Shown: positions 35,526 through 45,229 of the stretch, piece by piece
Position numbering within the stretch: the first letter of the stretch is position 1
Layout: every line of letters starts with the position of its first letter
Source of the DNA: Nitrospiraceae bacterium
Lineage (GTDB): Bacteria > Nitrospirota > Nitrospiria > Nitrospirales > Nitrospiraceae
Direction: 5' to 3'
Length of the DNA: 63,810 nt
NCBI GenBank assembly: GCA_013140715.1
Contig: JABFSG010000025.1
Coordinates: 1 to 63,810 of the forward strand
Notes under the pieces: model-generated
Told to the model about the DNA's origin: nothing
The model's database searches: none
The model's input: only the letters and a program-made list of their open reading frames with translations
Made by a program: the position numbers and the translations under genes

Positions 35526-35554
35526 TTGCAGTCATTTGGATGCCACCCTATAAT
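35526..35554 (+). promoter_or_regulatory. Promoter of the small gene at 35597
   Basis: TTGCAG (35526-35531), a 17-base spacer and a perfect TATAAT (35549-35554). Transcription would begin near 35561. It lies 4 bases from the divergent pgsA promoter, so the two -35 boxes nearly touch and may share control. Confidence 0.6.
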
Positions 35555-35596
35555 GAGGATGCTGAACCTTTCCAGTCGATTCTCAGGGAGGAATTC

Positions 35597-35914
35597 ATGA
35601 GTTCACTTCCATTGCTCTTCAAAAAAGAAGGGCTCGTTGAAAAGCACCAGGTTGAAGGGGTCGACCCAAGCGACCGGTATTTCAATCGAACCGTCCTCGT
35701 CAATCGAACACCATCGGGCTACTCTGCCAAGGTCATGTATGAAGCCCTGACCGTTGAGGGGCACTCGCACCCGACCATACCAGCTTCGGTACAAGAACTC
35801 ATCGAGTCAATGCAGGGATTCGGTTTCAGTAAACTGAGAACCAGAGCCAACTTTAAAGGCACAAAGTATCTCGCTGAAAAAGAAACCTGGATCGATTACC
35901 AAGATCCGTCCTAG
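35597..35914 (+). CDS. Small conserved-looking protein of unknown function
   Basis: The product is 105 residues from the ATG at 35597, which has GGGAGGAATTC directly upstream. It has no signal peptide, membrane segment or cysteine. It is mixed alpha/beta and rich in charged residues. Segments such as SDRYFNRTVLVNRTPSGYSAK and FGFSKLRTRANFKGTKYLAE look like a folded domain, but I cannot name the family. It is monocistronic, with its own promoter and a convergent neighbour 8 bases away. Confidence 0.65.
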   Translation: MSSLPLLFKKEGLVEKHQVEGVDPSDRYFNRTVLVNRTPSGYSAKVMYEALTVEGHSHPTIPASVQELIESMQGFGFSKLRTRANFKGTKYLAEKETWIDYQDPS

Positions 35915-35921
35915 TCCCCCG

Positions 35922-37079
35922 CTATCCTGCCGACAGATACTCCTGGTAGACCAGATTGTGAATCAGCGGGCGGAAGGTCTTTATCTTCTCATTCCTTCGG
36001 CTCGGATGTACTCTGTTAGATAACAGCACCACCTCCAATTCGCGCAACGGATCGATCCACAACGACGTCCCGGTATAACCGAGATGTCCGAACGACCGCT
36101 CCGAAAAACAAGACCCTGACGACGATAGCGCCGACGGAGTGTCCCACCCCAAGGCCCAACTCGATTGAGCGGCAGAGTCTTGACGGATCGTAAACTGCCG
36201 GACAAGCTTTTCGTCCAAAATCGATTCTTTTCCATGATAGCCACGGAGCCACGCTCCGGAGACAGCCAACACCGACTCGGCGGTCCCGAATAGCCCCGCA
36301 TGACCCGCGACGCCACCCAACATTGCGGCATTTTCGTCGTGGACCTCCCCATGTAAATATCGATGTCGCCACTCGTCCCACTCAGTCGGGGCTACTTGTG
36401 ATGGGTCAACCTTCTGATGTGTAACAGCCTGTTGCGTACTCTCTGATATGGGGCAAAACGTCAGTGGGTCGGCCCCTAGTGGACGGAGAATGGTTTCTGT
36501 GCACCACAGATCTAGCGCCATTCCGCTCAGATGTTCTACCAGAAATCCTAATAGGATGAATCCGAGGTCGCTATAGACGCTGCGCTCTCCGCACGTATAG
36601 ATCAGCGGTTCGTCGCGAATCAATTGCAACACACGTTGTTTAACCAGGCGATTTTCGCCGGAGAGCCCGGGAACGATACCTTGCGCATCAAACCGCTCGT
36701 AGAACGGCCGCCACCCCGGCAGGCCTGAACGATGGGTCACGAGATCTCGCACTGTTACCAATCCGATCGGCGCTCCTTCAAGTTCGACCAATACCCGTTG
36801 CACGGGATCCTCAAGACCTATCTTGCCTCGCTGAATCAAAAGCAATACAGACGTGACCGTCGCCAACGGTTTTGTGAGAGAAGCGAGGTCATACAGAGTG
36901 GTGGGTTGCACCGGAAGGCCAGGCGGCTCCGACGACAGTCGTCCAGCCACAGCCACACATTGCAGATCGCCACCCAAACGCACCGCCAACTGGGCGCCAG
37001 GAAACACACCGTCGTCAACGGCCGATTGCAGTGCCTCCTGAATAATGTGAGGGGTATCCATCGGCAACACACCTGTCAT
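35922..37079 (-). CDS. Serine beta-lactamase-fold hydrolase
   Basis: The product is about 385 residues of the class C beta-lactamase/esterase/D-peptidase family (PF00144). The nucleophile motif is S67-L-T-K70, the tyrosine motif is Y169-S-D, and a C-terminal HLGYTGTSLW replaces KTG. THRSGLPGW is also typical. No clear signal peptide is visible, so it may be cytoplasmic. The open frame begins at a TTG at 37112. I prefer the ATG at 37079, but the ATG at 37061 is also possible. The position next to divIVA and the cell-wall genes hints at peptidoglycan-related work, but the substrate is unknown. Confidence 0.82.
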   Translation of the reverse strand: MTGVLPMDTPHIIQEALQSAVDDGVFPGAQLAVRLGGDLQCVAVAGRLSSEPPGLPVQPTTLYDLASLTKPLATVTSVLLLIQRGKIGLEDPVQRVLVELEGAPIGLVTVRDLVTHRSGLPGWRPFYERFDAQGIVPGLSGENRLVKQRVLQLIRDEPLIYTCGERSVYSDLGFILLGFLVEHLSGMALDLWCTETILRPLGADPLTFCPISESTQQAVTHQKVDPSQVAPTEWDEWRHRYLHGEVHDENAAMLGGVAGHAGLFGTAESVLAVSGAWLRGYHGKESILDEKLVRQFTIRQDSAAQSSWALGWDTPSALSSSGSCFSERSFGHLGYTGTSLWIDPLRELEVVLLSNRVHPSRRNEKIKTFRPLIHNLVYQEYLSAG

Positions 37080-37155
37080 GAGAGTGAAATCTGCCGGAGG
37101 CGGGCGGTGCAAACCAAAACCCTATCGCACAACAAAGACCGATCAGGTCGATAGG

Positions 37156-37668
37156 TCACAAAGCCGGGCTCGATTCTCCTTCAAGTTTCTCTTCCGATGC
37201 GGCAGCTGCGTCATTCAGCGCTTCCCGTTCTTCCACCTCGAACAGACGCTCGAACATCCGCAATGACGCGCGCAACCGTTCAATCATCAGCAATCGCTGC
37301 TTCTGAAGCGACGAAATGTCGCGCTGCGTATCCGTGAGCTCGACCCTGGCCTGATGGATCAACTCGCCGGCCTTCAACTCAGCCTCCTTAATGACAAGAT
37401 CCGCTTCCCGATGAGCGTTCCGCTTCACATCTTCTGCCAGCGATTGAGCAGACATGAGAGTATTCGACAATGTCGCTTCCGCCCGCTTCAACTCAGCGAG
37501 TTGCTGTTCCAGAAATATGATCTTTTCCCGCTGAACTGCATTGTCTCGATTCAATGTTTCGACAGTCTGTGCCAATTCTTCAAGAAAGCGATTGACCTCT
37601 TCTTTGTCGTACCCACGCATGGTGACCTTGAACACCATTTGCTGGATATCGAGCGGTGTAATTCTCAT
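37156..37668 (-). CDS. divIVA: DivIVA domain protein
   Basis: The product is about 170 residues. The N-terminal membrane-binding motif reads MRITPLDIQQ then MRGYDKEEVNRFLEEL, as in DivIVA. The rest is a long coiled coil (about 30-150) with an acidic tail. DivIVA binds curved membrane at poles or septa and recruits partners. I chose the ATG at 37668 because the family N-terminus starts there and GGGGGA lies 4 bases upstream. The ATG at 37686 is possible. It is downstream of yggT, as in many dcw-linked clusters. Confidence 0.9.
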   Translation of the reverse strand: MRITPLDIQQMVFKVTMRGYDKEEVNRFLEELAQTVETLNRDNAVQREKIIFLEQQLAELKRAEATLSNTLMSAQSLAEDVKRNAHREADLVIKEAELKAGELIHQARVELTDTQRDISSLQKQRLLMIERLRASLRMFERLFEVEEREALNDAAAASEEKLEGESSPAL

Positions 37669-37687
37669 GGCATCCCCCATGGTCATC

Positions 37688-37984
37688 TCAGTTCATCCTC
37701 ATGGCAAATTCTTTGAGTGACTGCACAACGGCAATTTGCAGAAAGGTAATGATCAATATCGCAATGATCGGTGACACATCCATCCCGATCCGCAGCCCAA
37801 TCATCCGACGAATCGGCGCCAAGACCGGCTCGGTCGCCCTATTCAGAAATTGCACAATCGGATTCCATGGATCAGGGTTAACCCACGAAATCAAGGCACG
37901 AGCGATGATCACCCACATATAGAGCCATAACACATAGTCGAGGATGGTCGCCACCGCTGAAAGAGCATTGCCTGCAACGAACAT
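37688..37984 (-). CDS. YggT family membrane protein
   Basis: The product is 98 residues with two hydrophobic hairpin segments: ATILDYVLWLYMWVIIARAL and VSPIIAILIITFLQIAVVQS. The motif between them is SWVNPDPWNPIVQFLNRATEPVLAPIRR. YggT proteins occur near proC and divIVA and have been linked to osmotic stress and division. It shares one base with the proC stop. Confidence 0.92.
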   Translation of the reverse strand: MFVAGNALSAVATILDYVLWLYMWVIIARALISWVNPDPWNPIVQFLNRATEPVLAPIRRMIGLRIGMDVSPIIAILIITFLQIAVVQSLKEFAMRMN

Positions 37985-38802
37985 CAGAGCCCCAATTCCT
38001 TCGAACGCGAGGTGGCTGCTTCGACCGCAGCCATCAACGCAGCACGAAACCCCTTCTGCTCGAGCTGATGCAGTCCGGCAATGGTCGTGCCTCCGGGCGA
38101 CGCCACCCGATCTTTCAATTGAGCGGGGTGCACTCCCGACTCGAGCACCAATCGAGCCGACCCGAACACAGTCTGAGCGGCAAGGAGTTCGGCCGTCTGC
38201 CTCGGCAAGCCCATCATGACCCCTCCATCTGCCAGCGCCTCGATAGCCTGAAATACATAGGCAGGACCGCTGCCGCTCAATCCTGTCACCGCATCCATGA
38301 GCCGCTCCTCTACCACCACTACCTTGCCGACCGTTTCAAATATCGTTCGAGCCAGCCGAGCATCATCGTCCGAAACCCCGGCGCCTGTCGCAAGCGCGGT
38401 CATACCCTCTCGAACCAATGCCGGAGTATTCGGCATCGCCCGGACCACGCGTGCAGCCCCCTGCGTCAGTTCGCCAATCGTCCGAATTGTCACTCCCGCC
38501 ACAATAGATATCACAAGCGCATGGGCCAGGCTTGAACCGATCTCACGGAGCACGGCAGGGAGCGTCTGAGGCTTTACCGCCAAGACGATCACGTCCGGCC
38601 AGGCAACAGCCTCACGATTGGCAGAACCAACCCGAACGCCAAACTGACTTTTTAAGCGATCGCGGCGCTCGGCAACGGGATCTGTGGCCCATATCGACTC
38701 AGCAGAACAGACCCGTCCCGCGAGAAGACCGCCGATCATGGCCTCAGCCATCTGGCCTCCTCCAATGAATGTGATCTTGCTCGCAATCGTTGAACTAGCC
38801 AC
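37984..38802 (-). CDS. proC: Pyrroline-5-carboxylate reductase (ProC)
   Basis: ProC reduces pyrroline-5-carboxylate to proline with NAD(P)H. The 272-residue protein has FIGGGQMAEAMIGG (cofactor loop), RVVRAMPNTPALVREGMT and the C-terminal SPGGTTIAGLHQLE. It starts at the GTG at 38802 with AAGGAG 9 bases upstream. It is adjacent to yggT, the usual neighbour. The yggS gene normally found next to it is absent. Confidence 0.96.
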   Translation of the reverse strand: MASSTIASKITFIGGGQMAEAMIGGLLAGRVCSAESIWATDPVAERRDRLKSQFGVRVGSANREAVAWPDVIVLAVKPQTLPAVLREIGSSLAHALVISIVAGVTIRTIGELTQGAARVVRAMPNTPALVREGMTALATGAGVSDDDARLARTIFETVGKVVVVEERLMDAVTGLSGSGPAYVFQAIEALADGGVMMGLPRQTAELLAAQTVFGSARLVLESGVHPAQLKDRVASPGGTTIAGLHQLEQKGFRAALMAAVEAATSRSKELGL

Positions 38803-39146
38803 CCCACACTCCTTGATTAGCTATGCCGAATCGCGCCATCGCGACCTTCTTTTCAACTTCAACCGGATTCTCGCTCGACAGGCCCACCGCGAATCCCTTC
38901 AGGGAAATGGCATTGAACGGTTGCATGAGCAGCCGATGCAACTCACCTAGGCAAAGCGAATATGACGAATCTGTTCCAGAGCGCTACGTATGAGGTTGAA
39001 TCAACCCGCTTTCTGCACCCAGCCGCCTATCTTCAGAATCATCACACCTGAGCAGTCACAGCCGAAGCACTGCTCACCGGAAATTCAAAACTATTGTACC
39101 CAAACTGTCGGATAAATGTCAGCGCGCACACCGGGACCAATTCCTA
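38803..39146. other. Intergenic region between pgeF and proC where yggS would be expected
   Basis: This gap of 344 bases has no convincing gene. On the minus strand an open stretch ends at 38795, overlapping the proC start. It encodes about 43 residues from the ATG at 38926 (begins MQPFNAISLKGFAVGLSS). It has no ribosome site I trust, and I could not match it to yggS. Two small methionine-led frames near 39037 are too short to call. Confidence 0.4.
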
Positions 39147-39884
39147 TCAGTGAGAGAGCAGAGTAATCCCGCTGACCATCGTTCCATTCACGCGGCCTTC
39201 CCGTCGATAGGAATAAAAGAGCTGGTCATGGCAAATCGTACAGAGGTTCACGGCTGAAATAGAGGGCCTAGGGACACCTTCTCCCTCCACTTGCCGACGG
39301 ATCAAGGCCTTGAGGTCCAGCCGAGCCTTGTTCCCTCGATAGTCCTGCACAACCGACTCCCAGCCAGGCAATCCCTTCCGAAGCTGATCAAGCACCGGCT
39401 CGTCCACTTCATAACAGCAGGGACCGGCCGAGGGTCCGATACTGACTCGCAGATCCGACTGCCTCGATCCAAATTTGGCCGCCATCAGAGTCATCGTCTT
39501 CGGCACAATCTCTGCCACTGCCCCCCGCCAGCCTGCATGAATCGCCGCCACGATACCCCGGCGTACGTCATGCATGAGAATAGGAACACAATCCGCCGTT
39601 CGCACTGCTACCGTCACACCCGGCTGATCGGTTACCAAGGCATCCCACCCGCCTAGGAACTGATCCGATTCGGCGAGCGGACGGTCCAGCACTAACGCAT
39701 CGGTCCCATGCACTTGCTTGACAGACAGCAGCCAACCGCGCCCCTGCACCCCGGACTGACGGACCGGGACGCCTACGTCAAGTGCCAGAGAGTCCGCATG
39801 GCTGCGCGTACCAAAGAAGTGTCGGACGCCGTCGCGCGCAGAGGCAAAGGCAGGAACCGTGATGACCTCTATGCCCATGTCCAT
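39147..39884 (-). CDS. pgeF: PgeF/YfiH family (laccase domain, LACC1-like) protein
   Basis: The product is 245 residues. The multicopper-like fold has HFFGTRSHADSL at the start, KQVHGTDALVLD, ADCVPILMHD, IHAGWRGAVAEI and GPSAGPCCYEVDEPVL, with C-terminal CTICHDQLFYSYRREG. Relatives remove wrongly placed L-Ser from UDP-MurNAc-Ser in E. coli or act on purine nucleosides. The position next to ftsZ and the mur genes favours the peptidoglycan editing role (inference). Confidence 0.92.
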   Translation of the reverse strand: MDMGIEVITVPAFASARDGVRHFFGTRSHADSLALDVGVPVRQSGVQGRGWLLSVKQVHGTDALVLDRPLAESDQFLGGWDALVTDQPGVTVAVRTADCVPILMHDVRRGIVAAIHAGWRGAVAEIVPKTMTLMAAKFGSRQSDLRVSIGPSAGPCCYEVDEPVLDQLRKGLPGWESVVQDYRGNKARLDLKALIRRQVEGEGVPRPSISAVNLCTICHDQLFYSYRREGRVNGTMVSGITLLSH

Positions 39885-39922
39885 ACTCCGTTGCGATTAG
39901 TCTCCACTACAGACCTATCGGC

Positions 39923-41101
39923 TCAGTCGGCCTGCTTACGCAGGAATGTCGGTACGTCCCATTCATCGTCGACCACCGCCGCAGTCCTCTCCATCGACTC
40001 TCTCGCCTCTCCCATTCGCCGCAAGAAGGTCGGACGATCGAGATCTTTCATGGGCCGTTCCGCATATGACCGCTCGCCCATCGTCTGTTGTCCAGCGCGG
40101 GACGTCCGAGCCGCAGCCACGGGAACCTGTGAAGACTGCTCCGTCGATTCAAATCCGGTGGCAATCACCGTCACGACCAGGTCATCGCCCATATCGGGGT
40201 TGATCACCTGTCCGACAATGATATTGGCTTCAGGATCGGCCGTTTGCTGGACGATCGTAGCCGCTTCCTCGATCTCATGCAGCGACATGTTGGGGCCGCC
40301 GGTAATGTTCAGCAGTACGCCACGTGCGCCCTCCACGCTCCCTTCCTCCAACAACGGACTACAGATCGCCTTTTGCGCCGCTTCAATCGCCCGATTCGTC
40401 CCACGCGCCACCCCCATGCCCATCACGGCACGCCCCGTATGCGACATCACGGTGCGCACGTCGGCAAAGTCCACATTCACATGGCCGGTGGTCGTGATCA
40501 CATCCGCGATCCCTTGGATGGCCTGCCGCAGGACGTCATCGGCGACCTTGAAGGCTTCGAGCAGAGGCGTCGCCTTGTCGACGATGCCGAGCAACCGCTG
40601 ATTCGGAATCACGAGCAACGTATCTACATGACGACGAAGATCGCGAATCCCCTCGTCCGCATGAATCATCCGGCGATGACCTTCGTATGAGAACGGCTTC
40701 GTCACGACTCCGACCGTCAAGATCCCGAGTTCGCGCGCGATACTTGCCACGATCGGCGCGGCGCCTGTCCCAGTTCCACCGCCCATCCCCGCAGTCACAA
40801 AGACCATGTCGGCGCCCTCAAGACACTCCCGAATCTGATCTTTGCTTTCCAGCGCAGAGTCTTTTCCCACTTCCGGCTTCGCCCCGGCGCCGAGCCCTCT
40901 GGTCCTCTCAGGACCCAGTTGAACCTTGTACGATGCACGCGACCGATCCAACGCCTGCAGATCAGTATTCGCCGCGATGAAATCGACCCGCGCCAATCCG
41001 GACATGATCATGGTGTTCAGGGCGTTGCACCCGGCGCCACCGACACCGATCACTTTGATCCGAACAGGGGATACGACATCCTCTTCAAATGAAAACATCA
41101 A
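39923..41101 (-). CDS. ftsZ: Cell division protein FtsZ
   Basis: This 392-residue tubulin homologue forms the division ring. The GTP-binding motifs are [12 protein letters not shown] and [13 protein letters not shown]. After a variable linker (about 318-375) the C-terminal tip is [14 protein letters not shown], the conserved peptide that binds FtsA. It follows ftsA by 51 bases. The linker includes Arg/Met-rich low-complexity residues. Confidence 0.97.
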   Translation of the reverse strand: MMFSFEEDVVSPVRIKVIGVGGAGCNALNTMIMSGLARVDFIAANTDLQALDRSRASYKVQLGPERTRGLGAGAKPEVGKDSALESKDQIRECLEGADMVFVTAGMGGGTGTGAAPIVASIARELGILTVGVVTKPFSYEGHRRMIHADEGIRDLRRHVDTLLVIPNQRLLGIVDKATPLLEAFKVADDVLRQAIQGIADVITTTGHVNVDFADVRTVMSHTGRAVMGMGVARGTNRAIEAAQKAICSPLLEEGSVEGARGVLLNITGGPNMSLHEIEEAATIVQQTADPEANIIVGQVINPDMGDDLVVTVIATGFESTEQSSQVPVAAARTSRAGQQTMGERSYAERPMKDLDRPTFLRRMGEARESMERTAAVVDDEWDVPTFLRKQAD

Positions 41102-41152
41102 GACACCTCCCTTGATAGAATCCGCGTCGCGGTCATCCGCGTCGCAGAATGG

Positions 41153-42397
41153 TTAAAAAAACTCGAACATCCAGGACTTCATACGATCGAATACCTTGTG
41201 CAACGGCCTCCCGCTCCGCAGACCGGCCGTGGCCATTTCCTCGGCATGGTGCCGGGCATGGAGCAACAAGCCGACACCCGTGGCGTGCATGGGATTACTG
41301 ACAATGTCGCGAAGCCCTCCGATCCCGCTGGGCGCGCCGCGACGGGCCGGAAGATTCAAGACCTGCTCGGCCGCATCAGGCATCCCTTCCAACAACGACG
41401 TTCCACCCGTAATCACCACCCCCGCCCCCAACATGCCTTCGTAGCCGGCGCGCGTGATTTCCCGACGCACCAACTCAAAGATCTCTTCGACACGAGGCTC
41501 AAGAATCTCCGCAAGGTCACGACGGGAAAATGTGCGCGCAGGACGATCTCCCACCGACGGAACCTCCACCGTTTCGTGGCCCTGCACCAATCCTGTTCGG
41601 GCGATCCCACGATGCAACTTGATCTTTTCGGCTTCGGTCTGAGATGTCAGCAACCCGATTGCCAGATCCTTCGTCAGATTCTGCCCGCCGATCGGCAAGA
41701 CCGCCGAGTGCCTGATGCTTCCATCGAGAAAAATCGCAAGGTCGGTCGTTCCACCACCCAGATCGACCATGACAACCCCCAGATCACGCTCTTCCTGGCT
41801 GAGGACTGCCTCACTCGAAGCCAACGGCTGCAGCACCATATCCACGACGTCAAGCCCCGCGCGATTCACACATTTGATGATGTTCTGCGCCGATGTCACA
41901 GCGCCTGTAATCACATGCACATTGACTTCTAGACGGTTACCGGAGAGACCCAACGGCTCCCGAACCCCCTCCTGTCCATCCACCATGAACTCCCGAGGCA
42001 GCACGTGAAGAATCCGTCGTTCATGGGGGATAACCGCCAGAGTCCTCGCACTCTCGATCGCACGATGGATATCTTCCCGTGTAACTTCCGCTTTCTTGAG
42101 CGCTACGACTCCTTTGCAATTCTCGGCTGAGATATGGCTGCCGGCGATGCCGGTATAGACGGAATTGATCTGCACCGCCGCCATGAGCTCGGCCTCTTCG
42201 ACCGCCTTCTTGATGGATTCCACGGTGCTCTCGATATCGACCACCACGCCTTTTCGGAGCCCGCGAGACGGGCTCGACCCGACCCCGATGATGTTGAGCA
42301 TGCCCTCATCGGTGATTTCCGAAACGATGGCGCAGATCTTCGTCGTCCCGATATCCAACCCGACAAGAATATGATCACGCTTCGGCACAGTCCTCAC
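41153..42397 (-). CDS. ftsA: Cell division protein FtsA
   Basis: This 414-residue actin-fold protein tethers FtsZ to the membrane. Motifs are VGLDIGTTKICAIV (phosphate 1), MVDLGGGTTDLAIF and VVITGGTSLLEGM. The C-terminus FDRMKSWMFEFF is the amphipathic membrane-targeting helix. It overlaps ftsQ by 4 bases, in the standard ftsQ-ftsA-ftsZ order. Confidence 0.97.
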   Translation of the reverse strand: MRTVPKRDHILVGLDIGTTKICAIVSEITDEGMLNIIGVGSSPSRGLRKGVVVDIESTVESIKKAVEEAELMAAVQINSVYTGIAGSHISAENCKGVVALKKAEVTREDIHRAIESARTLAVIPHERRILHVLPREFMVDGQEGVREPLGLSGNRLEVNVHVITGAVTSAQNIIKCVNRAGLDVVDMVLQPLASSEAVLSQEERDLGVVMVDLGGGTTDLAIFLDGSIRHSAVLPIGGQNLTKDLAIGLLTSQTEAEKIKLHRGIARTGLVQGHETVEVPSVGDRPARTFSRRDLAEILEPRVEEIFELVRREITRAGYEGMLGAGVVITGGTSLLEGMPDAAEQVLNLPARRGAPSGIGGLRDIVSNPMHATGVGLLLHARHHAEEMATAGLRSGRPLHKVFDRMKSWMFEFF

Positions 42398-43263
42398 ACC
42401 CCTTCTCGCACAATGACACGATTGTCATAACGCAGATCGATCTCGCTGATCTCGCGCTTCCGACCATCGATTGAAGCAGTCTTGAACGACGATCTGACTT
42501 TCTGGAACCGTTCCCACTGGTCGACCAGAGAGTCGTCGCCGAATTGAAAACGCACCCCATTCGCAGACGCCACCACATTCGAAGAATTCGTGAGATCGAT
42601 TTCAACCCGCCCATCGAAGGTGTTGGCAATGAGCTTGGCCAAAACGACCCCGGACTGAATGGCATTGCGGACCCGTGGCTCGCCGAGTTGAAGGGACTGA
42701 GGATCCAGCCCGGTCAACAAGGCCAGTGTCCGGTCATCCTGTCTGCCCAGCTTGGCAAGAAGATAGCCGTTCTCATCGCTCAACCAATGGTCCACGCCGG
42801 CCCGAACAATAACCGACGGCGTGCGCTCTACGACTGTGACAGACAGCAGATGCGGCGGCCTGCGTTCGACGGTTGCCTCTTTGATCCAGGCATGTCTCCG
42901 TACCCGCTCTGCAAGAAATGCCGTACTGACTTGATGGAGTCCCATGCCGGGTTTTAAGACCAGCCGCTCCAATATTTCTTGCTTCGTCACATGGTGGACA
43001 CCCTCAACCTCTACCGCGCGGATTTCCAGCCAGCTTTGAAGAACCGGCCCCATCTCTCGCACGACGACAGTCAAACCCCACGCTACCACCGCAAGACCAA
43101 CGATCCATTTCCCCAGACGCAACACACGCCGCCCCCGGGAAACGAGTCTTTCTCGGCGCGCCTGTTGGCGCTGATCCGATACCTGACCGGCACGCGCACC
43201 CTTCCATTGGTTCAGCCGAGGGCCGACTGCCTTCACCGCTCGCTTCCGCCAAAACACCTTCAT
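42394..43263 (-). CDS. ftsQ: Cell division protein FtsQ
   Basis: This 289-residue bitopic protein has a basic N-terminus, a membrane segment (about 52-72, IVGLAVVAWGLTVVV), a POTRA domain (IRAVEVEGVHHVTKQEIL to TVERRPPHLLSVTVVERTP) and the FtsQ domain. FtsQ scaffolds FtsB/FtsL at the septum. It overlaps ddl and ftsA by 4 bases each. Confidence 0.94.
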   Translation of the reverse strand: MKVFWRKRAVKAVGPRLNQWKGARAGQVSDQRQQARRERLVSRGRRVLRLGKWIVGLAVVAWGLTVVVREMGPVLQSWLEIRAVEVEGVHHVTKQEILERLVLKPGMGLHQVSTAFLAERVRRHAWIKEATVERRPPHLLSVTVVERTPSVIVRAGVDHWLSDENGYLLAKLGRQDDRTLALLTGLDPQSLQLGEPRVRNAIQSGVVLAKLIANTFDGRVEIDLTNSSNVVASANGVRFQFGDDSLVDQWERFQKVRSSFKTASIDGRKREISEIDLRYDNRVIVREGV

Positions 43264-44270
43264 GCCATGCCGCCTTCCCCTGACGGACGATCGAAGCGGG
43301 CTGCACGGACGAGCGCGGACTCGAGAATTCGTTCGGTCAATTCGTCATAGTCAATCCCGGCCTGCGCTGCCGCCATCGGCAACAAACTTGTTTCGGTCAT
43401 ACCAGGCACCGTATTGATCTCCAACACAACAGGACGGCCGCGCGGTGTGATACGGAAATCGACTCGAACCGCGCCTTCACAACCCAGCACCTCATAGGTG
43501 CGTAGCGCCAAACTCCGAATCTTCCGGGTCACCGATGCCGTCAACGGCGCAGGACAGAGATACTGCGTTTTCCCCGACTCATATTTCGCTGAAAAGTCGT
43601 AAAAGCCTCCCGGCGCTACAATTTCTACGGCCGGGAGCACCAGTGGAGAAGCGTTGCGCCTCCCAATAATCGGCACCGTGACTTCATGTCCCGGGATATA
43701 GGCCTCGACCAGGGCGTCCACATCGTAGCGATGTGCCAGGGCCAGGGCCTCACGCCATTGCGACGGCTTCCGCACGATAGAGACCCCGATTGTGGACCCT
43801 TGCGACGCCGGCTTCACCACGACAGGCCAGCGTAATTTCGCCGCCTTCATCACAGTGGCGCTTAAGACCTTCTCTCCACGCTTTACAACCATGCCGGCAG
43901 GCACAGGAATGTGCGCTGACGTCAAGAGAGTTTTTGTGGTTGCTTTATGCATGCCGATCGCACTGGCCTGGATGCCGGACCCGGAATAGGGAATTCCCAG
44001 GGTGTCCAGGAATCCTTGAATCGCGCCATCTTCACCGCCCGGTCCGTGCAACGCGAGGAATACCAACTCGACCTTCTGCTCGTGCAAGTCCTGAAAGAGC
44101 GTCGATCCGACATCGATGGCTACCGCGTTGTAGCCACAACGGACCAACGATCGGTGCACTGCTGCACCAGTCCGTAGAGACACCTCGCGCTCGGCTGATC
44201 GCCCGCCCATCAACACCCCGATACGGGCATGGGTCAGGAGGGGCCGCTCTGTCGGACGGGGCTCGCTCAT
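43260..44270 (-). CDS. ddl: D-alanine-D-alanine ligase
   Basis: This 336-residue ATP-grasp enzyme makes D-Ala-D-Ala for the cell-wall stem peptide. Motifs are GVLMGGRSAEREVSLRTG, LHGPGGEDGAIQGFL, VVKPASQGSTIGVSIV and the C-terminal LEINTVPGMTETSLLP. It lies between murB and ftsQ, as in many dcw clusters. Confidence 0.96.
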   Translation of the reverse strand: MSEPRPTERPLLTHARIGVLMGGRSAEREVSLRTGAAVHRSLVRCGYNAVAIDVGSTLFQDLHEQKVELVFLALHGPGGEDGAIQGFLDTLGIPYSGSGIQASAIGMHKATTKTLLTSAHIPVPAGMVVKRGEKVLSATVMKAAKLRWPVVVKPASQGSTIGVSIVRKPSQWREALALAHRYDVDALVEAYIPGHEVTVPIIGRRNASPLVLPAVEIVAPGGFYDFSAKYESGKTQYLCPAPLTASVTRKIRSLALRTYEVLGCEGAVRVDFRITPRGRPVVLEINTVPGMTETSLLPMAAAQAGIDYDELTERILESALVRAARFDRPSGEGGMA

Positions 44271-44274
44271 ACCG

Positions 44275-45225
44275 TTACGTCTTTCCTACGATTTTGAGTT
44301 CAAGGTCCAACCGCACACCGGCCCGGCGACGGATCGCGCTGCGGACCTTTCCAATCAACGCCGTCACGTCCGCTGCGCGCGCCTGCCCACGATTCACCAT
44401 GAAGTTGGCATGCTTCATCGACACTTCCGCATCCCCGACACGTGCCCCCTTCAGCCCGGCCGCTTCGATCAATCGGCCGGCGGAATCGCTCGGAGGATTC
44501 TTGAACACACAGCCGGCACTCGGCAGCGCAAGCGGCTGCGTGTCCCGACGATAGTGGAGGTAGTCCTTGACGACACGCTCTATCTCCGATCGAATCCCCT
44601 GTCGCAACTGAACCCATACCCCCACGACAACACCAGGTGGCAGCAAGGCCCGGCGATACTCGAACTTCACTTGGGCTGCCGGGACGTCTACAACCTGCCC
44701 TTTCATATTCACCATGCGAACGGCCTTAACCGAGTCCTTCATTTCTCCGAGCTTCGTACCGGCGTTCATCACTACACAGCCGGCCACAGTCCCTGGAATT
44801 CCCGCAGCCCATTCCAATCCCGCAAGGGAGTGGCGAATGGCATACCCTATCAATGTCGGCATGCCGACTCCTCCTTCGGCATAGAGAACGGAATCAGGTT
44901 CTTCCCTAATTTTTCGCAACCCAGCCAGATTCATCACGATGCCGCGAATTCCCCCATCTCGAATAAGCAGATTCGTCCCGCCCAAAACGAAGAACGGGAC
45001 CTTGCGTGCGCGCGCCTGCCGGACCAGCAGACAGACATCTTCAGTATCAGCCGGCTCAACCAACACATCTGCCGGCCCGCCGATCCTGAACGAGGTGTAG
45101 ACCCGTAACGGAGCCTGGAACGACACGCCTCCCCGGAAACCGGCCACCGCAGCGAGTAAATCGGTCTTCGTGAATTGCCCATGAACCTTCGCAACTGTCG
45201 CAACACGTCGGCTACCTCGCTTCAT
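44275..45225 (-). CDS. murB: UDP-N-acetylenolpyruvoylglucosamine reductase (MurB)
   Basis: This 316-residue FAD enzyme reduces UDP-GlcNAc-enolpyruvate to UDP-MurNAc. FAD segments include TSFRIGGPADVLVEP, FVLGGGTNLL-like FFVLGGTNLLI (one glycine fewer), GIPGTVAGCVVMNAGTKLGEM and PSAGCVFKNP. The type is that common outside gamma-proteobacteria. It lies directly between murC and ddl. Confidence 0.96.
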   Translation of the reverse strand: MKRGSRRVATVAKVHGQFTKTDLLAAVAGFRGGVSFQAPLRVYTSFRIGGPADVLVEPADTEDVCLLVRQARARKVPFFVLGGTNLLIRDGGIRGIVMNLAGLRKIREEPDSVLYAEGGVGMPTLIGYAIRHSLAGLEWAAGIPGTVAGCVVMNAGTKLGEMKDSVKAVRMVNMKGQVVDVPAAQVKFEYRRALLPPGVVVGVWVQLRQGIRSEIERVVKDYLHYRRDTQPLALPSAGCVFKNPPSDSAGRLIEAAGLKGARVGDAEVSMKHANFMVNRGQARAADVTALIGKVRSAIRRRAGVRLDLELKIVGKT

Positions 45226-45229
45226 GACA

